The position numbers were made by a program, and so were the translations under genes. Of a stretch of DNA of 64,000 nucleotides, positions 16,798 through 26,710 are shown piece by piece. Within the stretch, counting starts at the first letter, position 1. Each line of letters starts with the position of its first letter. Origin of the DNA: Janthinobacterium lividum PAMC 25724 (GTDB taxonomy: Bacteria > Pseudomonadota > Gammaproteobacteria > Burkholderiales > Burkholderiaceae_D); contig AHHB01000011.1 in NCBI GenBank assembly GCA_000242815.2, forward strand, positions 124,001 to 188,000, given 5' to 3'. The notes below the pieces were generated by a model. The model searched no databases. It had not been told where the DNA came from and saw nothing but the letters and a program-made list of their open reading frames with translations.

Positions 16798-18357
16798 ATG
16801 AAGCAGTTGCAGCATCAGCTGGTGCGTATCCTTGTGTTGACCATCCTGGCAATGGCCGTGGCCTGTTGTCTGGTCTTTCTTCTGCTGCTTTTCGGCGGCG
16901 ACCATCCGTATCTGATTGCCTGCTTGGCCGCTGCCATTGGCGCTGCGCTGCTGGCGTTCGACGGCCGCACGCGTGCTGAGCATGGCTTGCACCAGTTTGC
17001 CGACACGGTGGGCAAGGCCATCGACGCTATCATGATAGGCGCCGCAGAAACCTCGTACTTTGTCGATTCCGTCAAACAAAAGGTGGAACTCGATGTGCGC
17101 ACCGCCAGTGAGATCGCCGACAGCTCCGCACAAAATGCCGTGACGACGGAAAAGATCGCCGCCAACGCGGAACGTGCCGCCAAGGTAGCTGCCGGCGTGC
17201 GCGTGGAAAGCGTGGCGGCGCGCGCCGAAGTGGACCAGGGCTTGCGCCGCATCAATAAGGCACGCGAGGAAGCACAAGGCGCCTCAGGCACCATGCTGAG
17301 CTTGCAGGAAAAATCCAAGCGCATCACCGGTTTTACGGAAGCCATTTCCGATATTTCTGCACGCACCAATTTGCTGGCGCTGAACGCCGCCATCGAAGCT
17401 GCGCGCGCCGGTGAACACGGGCGCGGTTTTGCCGTAGTGGCCGGCGAAGTGCGGCAACTGGCGCAGCGCACCAAGGAAGCTTCCGATGAAATCAGCGTGA
17501 TGGTGCGCGAAATCAATGAGCAGTCGGAAAAAGCGGCGCGCGGCATGAGTTTATTGGCGACGGGCGTGACGGAAGCGGCGCGCAATGTGGAAAGCGTGCA
17601 TGCCTCGCTCACCCACATCGAGGAATCCTCGGGCGTGTCGGAAGACGAGATCGGGCAAATCGCCCATGCCTCGCGCGAACACGTCGATACGACGCAGCTG
17701 ATCGCCGACGCCATCCTGAAAATCCGCGACAGCATGCTGTCGACGAATGTCGAATTGCCGCGCGCCACGCAGTCGGCCATGGCCTTGGCCGAGCGCGCCG
17801 AAGTGATCGCCGGCGCCCTGGGCGAATCGGGTGTGAGCACGCCGCACGATGAGATCCGTATCGCGGCACAGCGCGCCGCGCGCGAGGTGGGCAAACTGTT
17901 CGAGCAAGCTATCGCTGCCGGGCGCATCACGCGCGAAGCCCTGTTCGACCGCCACTATCGCCCTATCCCGAACACCAATCCGCCCAAGCACAACACGAAG
18001 TTCGACGCGTTTACGGACAAGGTATTGCCGGACCTGCAGGAAAGCGTGCTGGCCGCCCTGCCCTACCTGGCGTATGCGGGCGCTGTCGACAACAATGGAT
18101 ATTTTCCAACGCACAACAAGAAATTTTCGCAGCCGCTGACGGGCGATTACGCCATCGATATCGTGAATAACCGCACCAAGCGCATCTTCAGTGACCGCAC
18201 TGGGTCGCGCTGCGGCAGCAATACCAAACCGTTCCTGTTGCAGACGTACAAGCGCGACACGGGCGAAGTCATGCATGATTTATCTGTGCCCATCCACGTC
18301 GATGGCAAGCATTGGGGTGGTTTCCGAATCGGCTATCGCTCCAGCAACCACGCATAG
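16798..18357 (+). CDS. Methyl-accepting chemotaxis protein with C-terminal sensor domain
   Basis: The 519-residue receptor has two N-terminal membrane helices (residues about 8-30 and 36-53) joined by only a few residues, so there is no periplasmic ligand domain. The signalling hairpin ([20 protein letters not shown]) is intact. After the coiled coil an extra domain of about 140 residues (from about 370; motifs [13 protein letters not shown] and HWGGFRIGY) probably senses a ligand in the cytoplasm. The start at 16798 has GGGGGAC just upstream; an upstream GTG at 16720 would lie inside the structured leader. It passes signals to CheA and CheW, which are not in the window. Confidence 0.88.
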   Translation: MKQLQHQLVRILVLTILAMAVACCLVFLLLLFGGDHPYLIACLAAAIGAALLAFDGRTRAEHGLHQFADTVGKAIDAIMIGAAETSYFVDSVKQKVELDVRTASEIADSSAQNAVTTEKIAANAERAAKVAAGVRVESVAARAEVDQGLRRINKAREEAQGASGTMLSLQEKSKRITGFTEAISDISARTNLLALNAAIEAARAGEHGRGFAVVAGEVRQLAQRTKEASDEISVMVREINEQSEKAARGMSLLATGVTEAARNVESVHASLTHIEESSGVSEDEIGQIAHASREHVDTTQLIADAILKIRDSMLSTNVELPRATQSAMALAERAEVIAGALGESGVSTPHDEIRIAAQRAAREVGKLFEQAIAAGRITREALFDRHYRPIPNTNPPKHNTKFDAFTDKVLPDLQESVLAALPYLAYAGAVDNNGYFPTHNKKFSQPLTGDYAIDIVNNRTKRIFSDRTGSRCGSNTKPFLLQTYKRDTGEVMHDLSVPIHVDGKHWGGFRIGYRSSNHA

Positions 18358-18358
18358 C

Positions 18359-18392
18359 AAAACGCCTGATGCATCCTCATCAGGCGTTTTTT
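18359..18392. terminator. Bidirectional terminator after the chemoreceptor
   Basis: AAAACGCCTGATG pairs with CATCAGGCGTTTT around a short loop and continues into T. It lies between two convergent genes and can serve both. Confidence 0.9.
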
Positions 18393-18409
18393 CTTGAGCC
18401 GGTTACGCT

Positions 18410-19390
18410 TTATTCCATATGCGGCTTGGCCGCCACACCGCCGCCGGCCGCCGTGGCCGTGCGCAGGGTGGGCGTGTTCATGCTTTCCAGATGATTACGC
18501 AGCCATTTGTGGGCGGGGCTGCGAGCGTCGCGTTCGTGCCATAGCATGTCCAGGTGGACGGCTGGCAGGGTCAGCGGCAGGTCCTTGTGCAGCAGCGATT
18601 CCGTCATGCCCGTCGAGGCGATCAAGTGGCGCGGCAAGACCGTGATCAGGTCGGAATTGGCCACTACGCGTCCGGCCGTGAAGAACTGGTTGACCGTCAG
18701 CAAGATGCGCCGCTCGCGATGGATTTGCGACAGCGCCTCGTCGATCAAGCCATGCGCGCGGCCGGAAAAACTCACCAATAAATGGTTCGCTGCGCAATAG
18801 TTATCCAAGGTCAATTCTTTGTCGGCCAGCGGATGGCCACGCCGCATCACACACACATATTTACCGGAATACAGGCGCTCATGGCGGATGGGCGAACCCG
18901 TTTCGCTCGACAATTGCGCCGCCACGCCGGGGAAGAAGCCCACGGCCAGGTCGATATCGCCGCGCAGCAGCATGGGACGCGGTTCGCGCGTAGTCAGTGG
19001 CATCATGCGCACATTCACGCCCGGTGCCTCACTTTCGATCGAGCGCATCAGGGAGGGCAGCCAGAACGCGGCGGTCGCGTCGGCCATGGCCATGCGGAAG
19101 GTGGCATGTGTTTTCGACACGTCGAAGGTTTCCGGCGTGACGGCCGCTTCCAGGCTGGCAAGGGCCGAGCGCACGGACGGCCACAGCGCTTCGGCACGGG
19201 GCGTCGGTTTCACGCCATACGCCGTGCGTATCAGCAATTCGTCACCGAGGCTTTCGCGCAGGCGTTTGATGGCATTCGATACCGCCGGCTGCGTCATCGC
19301 CAGGTGGCCGGCTGCGCGCGTCAGGTTTTGTTCCGTCATGACGGCGTCGAAAACACGCAGCAAGTTCAGATCCAGCGTCAGAAAACTCAT
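18410..19390 (-). CDS. LysR-family transcriptional regulator
   Basis: The product of 326 residues has the LysR helix-turn-helix at its N terminus (NLTRAAGHLAMTQPAVSNAI) and a periplasmic-binding-like effector domain after it. The opening LDLNLLRVFDAVM is typical of the NodD/NahR-like branch. The start is placed at 19390 by domain alignment; the longer frame to 19450 adds 20 unconserved residues. Its target is not evident: the gene convergent with it is a chemoreceptor and the divergent one encodes a small membrane protein. Confidence 0.85.
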   Translation of the reverse strand: MSFLTLDLNLLRVFDAVMTEQNLTRAAGHLAMTQPAVSNAIKRLRESLGDELLIRTAYGVKPTPRAEALWPSVRSALASLEAAVTPETFDVSKTHATFRMAMADATAAFWLPSLMRSIESEAPGVNVRMMPLTTREPRPMLLRGDIDLAVGFFPGVAAQLSSETGSPIRHERLYSGKYVCVMRRGHPLADKELTLDNYCAANHLLVSFSGRAHGLIDEALSQIHRERRILLTVNQFFTAGRVVANSDLITVLPRHLIASTGMTESLLHKDLPLTLPAVHLDMLWHERDARSPAHKWLRNHLESMNTPTLRTATAAGGGVAAKPHME

Positions 19391-19581
19391 GGAAAGCCCA
19401 AGGTAAAAGTTGAATTGATTACTTAGGAGTGTAAACCGCGCCGGGCGCAAAAATTTTCACTCACAAAAAATATTACAGTTTTCCATTCACGATTCATATA
19501 ATTGGTATCAGGAAATGGAATTAGATTTATATGTTGCACTGCACTATAGTACTCACAAATTCTATAATGCACAGGAACAGT

Positions 19582-19887
19582 ATGTCCACCTTCGCCTCCG
19601 CCTTGTACGCAGTATCCGCACCCGTGCTGGAGATTTCCCTGCTGAACACCCTGCAACTCGTGCTGGTGATCGTCGCCGTGGGCGCATTCTCCCTGCTGTT
19701 CAAGCCTTTGCTGGTGGGCATCGCCCGCGCCATGGTACTGCTGGTGCGTCCCAAACTGAGCCGCGAAGAGCGTCAGGCGCGTCAACAGATGCGCGAAGCA
19801 CGAGCCTTGCAACGCACCCTGGGCAAGATGGATGGCGTGTCGCCCAGCAATGCCGCCGAATTGCGCGCTCTGTCGACACGCGCCTGA
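19582..19887 (+). CDS. Small membrane protein of unknown function
   Basis: The 101-residue protein has one or two hydrophobic stretches (residues about 8-40, LLNTLQLVLVIVAVGAFSLLF) followed by a basic, Arg/Glu-rich helical tail. The ATG at 19582 follows AGGAACAG at good spacing, so translation is likely; the upstream ATG at 19531 lacks this. I do not recognise a family. It is divergent from the LysR gene and ends at a terminator. An inner-membrane location is likely. Confidence 0.6.
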   Translation: MSTFASALYAVSAPVLEISLLNTLQLVLVIVAVGAFSLLFKPLLVGIARAMVLLVRPKLSREERQARQQMREARALQRTLGKMDGVSPSNAAELRALSTRA

Positions 19888-19910
19888 GCGATAAACTGTT
19901 GCACAATGAT

Positions 19911-19935
19911 ACGCCGGCGTGAGCCGGCTTTTTTA
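19911..19935 (+). terminator. Rho-independent terminator
   Basis: A GCCGGC stem with loop GTGA and a second GCCGGC is followed by six T, about 25 bases after the small membrane protein. Confidence 0.85.
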
Positions 19936-19950
19936 CGCCCGCGTTTTTGT

Positions 19951-20166
19951 TCAGGCCACGTCGCCCAGCAAATGCGTGCGCAATACGGCGTCAGCCGGCT
20001 GGCCACCGATCCAGATTTTCAGCAGCGCAGTGTAAAAGGCCAGCTCCGGCACCGTGTCGTCCAGCTTGACCCCGCCTACCTCGACGGTCAGTGCAGCTTG
20101 TGTGACGGCGGCGCACAGACAGGCACAAGCCAGGGGGCGGCCCAAACGGGATGTGCTGATGTGCAT
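19951..20166 (-). pseudogene. Chalcone-isomerase-like protein with internal deletion
   Basis: The 71-residue frame begins with a hydrophobic signal-like segment (ACACLCAAVTQAA) and VEVGGVKLDDTV, which looks like the start of mature chalcone-isomerase-like periplasmic proteins. It then jumps to FYTALLKIWIGGQPADAVLR, which looks like their very C terminus. Intact members run to about 190 residues, so some 110 residues of the middle are missing in frame. An excellent GGAGG lies 7 bases before the ATG at 20166, so a short product may still be made. The resemblance is from memory of the family. Confidence 0.55.
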
Positions 20167-20266
20167 CTTCTACCTCCGTGGAAAGCATAGACTGTGGAGA
20201 TGTCAGCACGCAGTGTAGAACGGTTGGCAGCGCTGCGCGGGCGGCGCTGAGGCGCTGGAGCAGTGC

Positions 20267-20533
20267 TTAGGCCTTCGTCGCAGGCAGTTCCGCCTGCAGG
20301 CGTTCGTACTTGGCCATCAATTGCTCCGGGCTTTCGCGCCAGGCGGGATTGAAGGGGATGCAGCTGACGGGGCACACTTGCTGGCATTGCGGCTCATCAA
20401 AGTGTCCCACGCATTCGGTGCATTTGTTGGGATCGATTTCGTAGATTTCCGCGCCCATATAGATCGCATCATTCGGGCACTCTGGCTCGCAAATGTCGCA
20501 ATTGATGCATTCGTCGGTGATCAGTAATGCCAT
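20267..20533 (-). CDS. YfhL-family 4Fe-4S dicluster ferredoxin
   Basis: This 88-residue cytosolic electron carrier has a first cluster motif CINCDICEPECP and a second set of cysteines (CTECVGHFDEPQCQQVCPVSC) with the insertion typical of YfhL/Fdx ferredoxins. It lies 14 bases downstream of coaD on the same strand, an arrangement common in betaproteobacteria. Its redox partner is not known. Confidence 0.9.
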   Translation of the reverse strand: MALLITDECINCDICEPECPNDAIYMGAEIYEIDPNKCTECVGHFDEPQCQQVCPVSCIPFNPAWRESPEQLMAKYERLQAELPATKA

Positions 20534-20547
20534 GATTTCACTCTTAC

Positions 20548-21054
<507 letters not shown>

Positions 21055-21145
21055 CTAACGATGCACCAATATAGACGCGCATTATGCCTGAAATTGGTGC
21101 TGCGCCCGGGGCCAGGAAGCCATTTTGCCTCATTTATAGGCAGAT

Positions 21146-21805
21146 TCAGGCAGTTGCCGGCACTTTGTTGTAAGTTAGCAAATGATAATAAACGGTGCCC
21201 GCCTTGTCGGCGCGGATGACTTCCCACCCTGCCATCCACTCTGGTTTTTCCAGTGTGCTGCTGTCATCGAATACCAGCGACAAGCCCGATTCCGCGTAAA
21301 TCATGCCGCCTTCCTTGAGCAGCTTGGCGCACAAAGGCAATACCTTGGCCAGGAAATCTTGCTGGTATGGCGGATCGAGGAAGATCAGGTCGAAACGCTG
21401 GCCGCGCGAGGCCATGCCTTGCGCCGTCAACAGGGCGTCGCCGCGCAGCAGCTCAACGTTGTCGGCGCGTAATTTCACCTTGTTCTGTTCCAGCTGGCGG
21501 ATCACGGGTGTGTGCGTGTCGACCATGGTGACGGCGGCGGCGCCGCGGCTGGCCGCTTCGAAGCCCAGTGCGCCGCTGCCGGCGAACAGGTCCAGCACCT
21601 GGGCGTTGGCCCAGTCGCCATCGCGCAAGTGGTTGATCCAGTTAAATACGGTTTCACGCACGCGGTCCGGTGTCGGGCGCAAACCGAGTGCCTGTAAAAC
21701 AGGCAGTACGGAGCGTTTCCACTGGCCGCCGATGATGCGTACCTGGTTCGGTGGCGGCGCGTGGTGGACAGGGACTTTGGCGGGTTTTTTTATCTTTTTT
21801 TGCAT
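21146..21805 (-). CDS. rsmD: 16S rRNA (guanine966-N2)-methyltransferase
   Basis: The 219-residue SAM-dependent enzyme methylates G966 of 16S rRNA. It shows the RsmD opening VRIIGGQWKRS, the conserved RPTPDRVRETVFNWI, the SAM motif LDLFAGSGALGFEA and the catalytic DPPY. A short basic N-terminal extension (KKIKKPAKVP) is unusual but harmless. It is followed after 100 bases by coaD. Confidence 0.95.
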   Translation of the reverse strand: MQKKIKKPAKVPVHHAPPPNQVRIIGGQWKRSVLPVLQALGLRPTPDRVRETVFNWINHLRDGDWANAQVLDLFAGSGALGFEAASRGAAAVTMVDTHTPVIRQLEQNKVKLRADNVELLRGDALLTAQGMASRGQRFDLIFLDPPYQQDFLAKVLPLCAKLLKEGGMIYAESGLSLVFDDSSTLEKPEWMAGWEVIRADKAGTVYYHLLTYNKVPATA

Positions 21806-21874
21806 GGGGATTTCTTCAATTCGATGGCGGCCACTATAGCATAATGCCCCAGCTCCCCTGCTGGCGCTGCCTGT

Positions 21875-22780
21875 CTATTTGGGCTGTGCCGCCAGGGAAT
21901 TGAAATCGTCGATCCAGCCCTGCATGCGCTTGATGGCGTGGGCTTTTTGCGCCGGCGTGGTGATCTTGATCAGCGTCAAGACCATCTGCGCCGTGCTCGC
22001 TTCGTAGCTGTCAAAAAAAGCCTTGTGCTCGGAATGTTCCAGGCGCTCGAAACTGTCCTTGATCAGCGTCGTGAGCAAGGCTGTGGCGGCTTCCTTGCCG
22101 AGTTTTTCTTGCTGGACTTTCTTGACTAGGCCCAATACGTTCTGTTGACGCCGCATGCGTTCGTCGAGCCAGATGTCATTGTTCAGCGGGCGCGCGTCCG
22201 ATGCTTTGCGTATGATGGCTTCCTGCTCGCTGCTGAAGCTGCCGAACCACAATTCGAATTGCTCCATGGCTTTCTTGTAGCGCAGTTTCTGGCGCTTGTC
22301 TTGGTCACCGCTCAGATATTTCTTGCGGTAATCGTCATTGTTCGACTTGAACTTTTTCTCCACCTGCGCGATCTGCTCGGGCTTGAGTGAGCGTGCCAGC
22401 TCGGCCAGCTCGGGCGCCGCTTTCAGCAGCAGCGCCTGGGTGCGTTGCTTGATCTCGCTGTAATCGGCCATCAGGTCCGCTTGCGTGATATTGCCTTGCA
22501 GCTGCTTCTGGCCCGTGCGCAAAATTTCCACGTAATCCTTCAATTGCGTCTTGCGGTGCCAGTCAAACAGCTTGTCGATGTCTTCGCGCACCCAGCCTTT
22601 CTGGTCGCGGTCCAGGTCGACATAGGCGTTCAGCCACCAGTACAGCACGGTATCGCCATTGTTGTAGGCCAGGCGCAAGCCGCTGCAGCCGGCCATGACA
22701 ACCAGCACGATGGCCAGCACGGCATAAGTAATGCGCTTGAAGGGCGTGGAAGACGGGGGCTGCGTGTTAAACTTTTTCAT
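21875..22780 (-). CDS. DUF6279 family lipoprotein
   Basis: The 301-residue protein has a signal with lipobox VMAGC (Cys32) and is otherwise helical, rich in Lys, Gln and Glu. The start of the mature part (LRLAYNNGDTVLYWWLNAYVD, in part) is the hallmark of DUF6279, whose role is unknown. The protein is probably attached to the outer membrane facing the periplasm. It is divergent from glmU, with only 27 bases between the starts, so the promoters must overlap one of the genes. Confidence 0.85.
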   Translation of the reverse strand: MKKFNTQPPSSTPFKRITYAVLAIVLVVMAGCSGLRLAYNNGDTVLYWWLNAYVDLDRDQKGWVREDIDKLFDWHRKTQLKDYVEILRTGQKQLQGNITQADLMADYSEIKQRTQALLLKAAPELAELARSLKPEQIAQVEKKFKSNNDDYRKKYLSGDQDKRQKLRYKKAMEQFELWFGSFSSEQEAIIRKASDARPLNNDIWLDERMRRQQNVLGLVKKVQQEKLGKEAATALLTTLIKDSFERLEHSEHKAFFDSYEASTAQMVLTLIKITTPAQKAHAIKRMQGWIDDFNSLAAQPK

Positions 22781-22807
22781 ATTATTAACTTATAAAAATT
22801 ACGCACT

Positions 22808-24184
22808 ATGAACGTTGTCATTCTCGCTGCTGGTATGGGCAAACGCATGCAGTCGGCACTGCCCAAGGTATTGCACCCGCTGGCTGGCAAGCCGCTGTTG
22901 TCGCACGTCATCGACACGGCGCGCAGCCTGGCGCCGTCTCGATTATGCGTGATTTATGGGCATGGGGGCGCAGCGGTCCTGAAGTTGCTTGACAGCTACA
23001 ACGCCAGCCACGCCGTACAGATCGACGCCGCAGAGCAGGCCCAGCAGCTGGGCACCGGCCACGCCGTCCAGCAAGCGCTGTCTTTGCTCGATGACGCCGT
23101 GCCGACCCTGATCCTGTACGGCGATGTGCCGCTGACCAGCGCCGCCTCCCTGCAGCAACTGGTGCAAGCGGCCGGCAAGGACCAGCTGGCCATCCTGACC
23201 GTGGAACAGGACGATCCCTTCGGCTTGGGCCGCATCGTGCGCGAGCACGGCGCCATCGTGCGTATCGTCGAGGAAAAAGATGCCACGCCGTCCGAGCGGG
23301 CCATCCGCGAAATCAATAGCGGCATCATGGTCGCGCCCACTGTGGCGCTGAAGAAGTGGCTGTCGTCTTTGTCGAATGACAATGCCCAAGGGGAATATTA
23401 TCTGACCGATATCGTCGCCCAGGCCGTCGCTGATGGCGTAGCCGTCACCTCGGCGCATCCGGCTGCCGTGTGGGAAGTGGCGGGCGTCAATAGCAAGGTG
23501 CAGCTGGCGCAGCTGGAACGCATCCACCAAAACAATATCGCGCAAGCGTTGCTGGAGCGGGGCGTGACCCTGTTTGATCCGGCCCGCATCGATGTGCGCG
23601 GCGAACTCATCTGCGGCCGTGATGTCAGCATCGACGTCGGCTGCGTGTTCGAAGGCCGCGTGGAATTGGGCGATGGCGTGCGCGTCGGTGCCAACAATGT
23701 CATCATCAACGCCACCGTGGCCGCTGGTGCGCACATCAAGCCGTTTTGTCATATCGAGGACGCCGTCGTCGGTGCTGCCTCTCTCATCGGCCCTTACGCG
23801 CGTTTGCGCCCGGGTACGGTATTGGCAGAAGACGTGCATATCGGCAACTTTGTCGAAGTGAAAAATAGCCAGGTCGCCGCGCACAGCAAGGCCAACCATC
23901 TGGCATACATCGGCGACGCCAGCATCGGTTCGAGGGTCAACATCGGCGCCGGCACGATTACTTGCAACTACGATGGCGTCAACAAGTTCCGCACCGTTAT
24001 CGAAGACGACGCCTTCATTGGCAGCGACAGCCAGCTGATCGCACCTGTTACCGTCGGCAAGGGGGCCACCCTGGGTGCCGGCACGACGCTGTCGAAAGAT
24101 GCGCCGGCCGGCAAGTTGACGGTCTCGCGCGCGCGGCAAGTGAGTATCGAGGGTTGGACGCGCCCCGAGAAAATCAAGAAGTAA
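22808..24184 (+). CDS. glmU: Bifunctional UDP-GlcNAc pyrophosphorylase / GlcN-1-P acetyltransferase
   Basis: The 458-residue enzyme makes UDP-N-acetylglucosamine, the precursor of peptidoglycan and lipopolysaccharide. The N-terminal domain has [11 protein letters not shown], with Lys where many GlmU proteins have Thr, and the YGDVPL motif. From about residue 250 a left-handed beta-helix of hexapeptide repeats forms the acetyltransferase, including [14 protein letters not shown] and TITCNYDG. It lies about 4 kb before glmS, which supplies glucosamine-6-phosphate in the same pathway. Confidence 0.96.
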   Translation: MNVVILAAGMGKRMQSALPKVLHPLAGKPLLSHVIDTARSLAPSRLCVIYGHGGAAVLKLLDSYNASHAVQIDAAEQAQQLGTGHAVQQALSLLDDAVPTLILYGDVPLTSAASLQQLVQAAGKDQLAILTVEQDDPFGLGRIVREHGAIVRIVEEKDATPSERAIREINSGIMVAPTVALKKWLSSLSNDNAQGEYYLTDIVAQAVADGVAVTSAHPAAVWEVAGVNSKVQLAQLERIHQNNIAQALLERGVTLFDPARIDVRGELICGRDVSIDVGCVFEGRVELGDGVRVGANNVIINATVAAGAHIKPFCHIEDAVVGAASLIGPYARLRPGTVLAEDVHIGNFVEVKNSQVAAHSKANHLAYIGDASIGSRVNIGAGTITCNYDGVNKFRTVIEDDAFIGSDSQLIAPVTVGKGATLGAGTTLSKDAPAGKLTVSRARQVSIEGWTRPEKIKK

Positions 24185-24229
24185 GCTGCGCCGTCCACTG
24201 TTGCACACAGGCAGGCCTTGCAGCCCGCC

Positions 24230-24552
24230 TGTGGATAACTATGTGGGTAAATTGTCGCACAAGTGGCGCACAAGCCTGTGTACAAACCCGTGCATAAGCT
24301 TTAGCCAGATCTCTCTCTACCGCTTGGCGCGCGCCTCGTGCTGCCTTTTTCTTCGATTGTCGCTCGCTGCCAGCGGTGCAGCGGTGTTTATCCCTGTATT
24401 GTGGACAAGTCTGTGCATAAGGGTGCGCATAAGCGCTGTAATGTCGGTGTATAAGTAGGGATAACTGTACTTCAGTGCCGTTTATCCACGCATGGCCGTG
24501 GATAAGCCTGTGGAAAAGTGTGTGCATCGCCGGTGGATAGCGTCGTGGAAAT
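24230..24552 (+). repeat. Phased DnaA-box-like array 1
   Basis: The 439-base gap between glmU and the kinase holds no gene. It carries repeated GTGNATAAG-like units whose AA step recurs every 11-12 bases: at 24237, 24249, 24261, 24272, 24284 and 24296, then 24407, 24419 and 24431, then 24504 and 24516. Exact boxes are TGTGGATAA at 24230 and TGTGCATAA at 24412; TTATCCACG at 24482 is inverted. A 9-base box plus a 2-3 base gap gives this period, as in close-packed DnaA sites. Confidence 0.65.
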
Positions 24553-24623
24553 TGGACGTTGAGCGAAGCTCAGCGATTTGCGATTAATGCAATCGGGAAC
24601 GCGGGCGCAAACGTGGGCGAAAA

Positions 24624-26630
24624 TCAGGCGGGCAGGCGCAAGGCGAAGCTGATGGTGCCGTTGTTGCCGGCGCTGTCGAGGGTGACCTGGCCGCCGTGCA
24701 ATTTGGCGATGCGTTGCACTAGGTACAGGCCCAAGCCGGCGCCAGGCTTGTGCTGTGCAATGCGGCCGCGGAAGTATTTCTGGAACAGGCGCGGGATTTC
24801 ATCTGCAGGCACGGGCTCGCCCGCATTGCTGACGATGATCTGTACGCGGCCATCATCGAGTGTGACAGCTTGCACACGAATTGCCTGGGCCTGCGGCGCA
24901 TACCGGTCAGCATTGCTGAGCAGATTGCGCAGGGCCACGCGCAGCAGGCTGGCATCGGCCATGATGCTGTCGGGCAGCGCCTGCACATTGGCGTCGATGC
25001 GGCCATCGGGCCATTCGGCCAGCACGGCTTGCAGCAGGGCGCGCAAGTCGCATGGCTGCTGACAGAGCGTCGCCGCGCTCGTTTCCATGCGGTCGGCGCT
25101 CAGGTATTCATCCACCAGTGCCGCCATGCGGCTGCTTGCTGCGCGTAAATTCTGGCAGCGCTGCAAGGTTTTTTCCCGTGGCGCTTCCGTGTTGCGGGCA
25201 ATTTGCTGGGCCGTGGTGTTGATGATGGCGAGCGGCGTGTGGAATTCATGCGACACCATGGCAACGAAATCCTGCTGTTCTTCGCGCGTGCGGGTTTCCA
25301 CTTCCAGGGCAGCCCGCAATTCTCCTTCGAGCACGGCGCGCCGGCCGATTTCCTGTTGCAGCGCCAGCGTGCGCTGCGCCACCTGCTCTTCCAGGCGTTC
25401 ATTGAGTGCGCGCACGGCATGCACAGCCTCGGCCTGTGCCCTGTCTTTGGCGCGGCGCAATTCGGCGTAACGTCGGTTCAGGCGCAGGCTCATCAGCATC
25501 ATGTGGACAAAGGCGCCCAGGGTGGCTGCATGGTTGCTCCAGAAATTCGGCGGCACCAAGGCCATGTTGCGCAAGAAGCTGATGATGACACCGGCGTAGA
25601 AAATGCCAAAAATGAATAGAAAGGCACGCGCCGGGCGATGGCCGCGCAGCGCCAGCCAGCTGGCCAGGCAGGTCAGTAGTGCGATCAGCGGCAAGGCTGT
25701 CATTTGCACCATCAGCACGCCTGCGGCATAGTCGCCGTGCAGTACCAGCAGCGCCCCACACAGGGTGGTGGCGGCCGTGATGCCCACCACCGCGCGGCTG
25801 AAACGCGGATACACAGCGGGCAGCTCCAGTTGCAAGGTGGAAAAACGCGCGCCGGCGGCAAGCGACATGGCCATCGATATGCCCAGCATGGGGTCGGACA
25901 GCTGATTTGGCATGGTGAAGATTTGCTGGGGGATGGCGATGGTCAGCGCCTCCGTGATGGCACTCGTCGTTACATATAACAGGTACCAGCCGCTGTGGGC
26001 CTCGCGTGTCATGCGCCAGAAAAAGATATGAAACAGGATCAGCAGTAAATAACTGCCGAACTGCAAGCCGTAATACAGGTATTCGCGGCGCGAGGAAGCG
26101 TCGAAGCTGGCGCTGGGCAACAACGTCAGCTCGGTCGACATGGCTTTCTTGCTGGTCAGCCTTACCAGCCAGCGCTGCGGCTGATCCGGCTGCAACTGCA
26201 CGGGAAACACCACCTGGCGCGCATCGATGGGCCAGGCGTTGCGGATCACGTTGGCACCCGCCTGTTGCAGCAGCCAGTGTCCAGCCCTATCCTGGCGATA
26301 CAGGCGTACGTCATCGAGTCCTGCGTTGCTAAAGCGCAACACCCATTCATCGGCTGACTGCGCCGCGCGTGTTACCTCTAGGCTCAACCAGATGGCATCT
26401 TGCGTATAGCCGGCACTCACGGCGCCAGGCAGTGGCTGCCAGCCTGACGCGGCCAGCGCGGCCTGCGGATCGAGCTGTCCGGAAGTGTCGCGCAGCATCT
26501 GCATATGGCCGCTGGCCGACACGGGCTGACCGCTGGCCGGTAGCGTGAGTGGCGCCGACATGGGCGCGGCCAGCCCGGCCAAGGGTTGCAAGGTGGCGAA
26601 CAAGAGGGCAAGGGCGAACAGGATTTTCAT
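24624..26630 (-). CDS. 7TMR-DISM sensor histidine kinase
   Basis: The protein of about 668 residues has a signal peptide, a periplasmic 7TMR-DISMED2-like beta domain (to about residue 170), seven membrane helices (about 180-370), a coiled coil, and then a kinase core. The phospho-acceptor lies in FVAMVSHEFHTPLAIINTTA and the ATPase domain in NLLSNADRY and GAGLGLYLVQRIA. It autophosphorylates on sensing an unknown ligand, perhaps a carbohydrate as proposed for DISMED2. The start at 26630 gives the best signal peptide; ATGs at 26648 and 26657 are possible. It is divergent from its likely partner at 26711. Confidence 0.85.
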   Translation of the reverse strand: MKILFALALLFATLQPLAGLAAPMSAPLTLPASGQPVSASGHMQMLRDTSGQLDPQAALAASGWQPLPGAVSAGYTQDAIWLSLEVTRAAQSADEWVLRFSNAGLDDVRLYRQDRAGHWLLQQAGANVIRNAWPIDARQVVFPVQLQPDQPQRWLVRLTSKKAMSTELTLLPSASFDASSRREYLYYGLQFGSYLLLILFHIFFWRMTREAHSGWYLLYVTTSAITEALTIAIPQQIFTMPNQLSDPMLGISMAMSLAAGARFSTLQLELPAVYPRFSRAVVGITAATTLCGALLVLHGDYAAGVLMVQMTALPLIALLTCLASWLALRGHRPARAFLFIFGIFYAGVIISFLRNMALVPPNFWSNHAATLGAFVHMMLMSLRLNRRYAELRRAKDRAQAEAVHAVRALNERLEEQVAQRTLALQQEIGRRAVLEGELRAALEVETRTREEQQDFVAMVSHEFHTPLAIINTTAQQIARNTEAPREKTLQRCQNLRAASSRMAALVDEYLSADRMETSAATLCQQPCDLRALLQAVLAEWPDGRIDANVQALPDSIMADASLLRVALRNLLSNADRYAPQAQAIRVQAVTLDDGRVQIIVSNAGEPVPADEIPRLFQKYFRGRIAQHKPGAGLGLYLVQRIAKLHGGQVTLDSAGNNGTISFALRLPA

Positions 26631-26710
26631 GGCGCAGGAGCTTATCATGCGGTGCATGAAGCCCTTGCGGCTTACTTCTCGGCAGCATGACGATCGGTTA
26701 TCCTTGCGCC

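Noticed and set aside
24230-24552. Possible CRISPR array
   Set aside because: The repeated unit is only 11-12 bases, with no spacers, and no cas gene is nearby.
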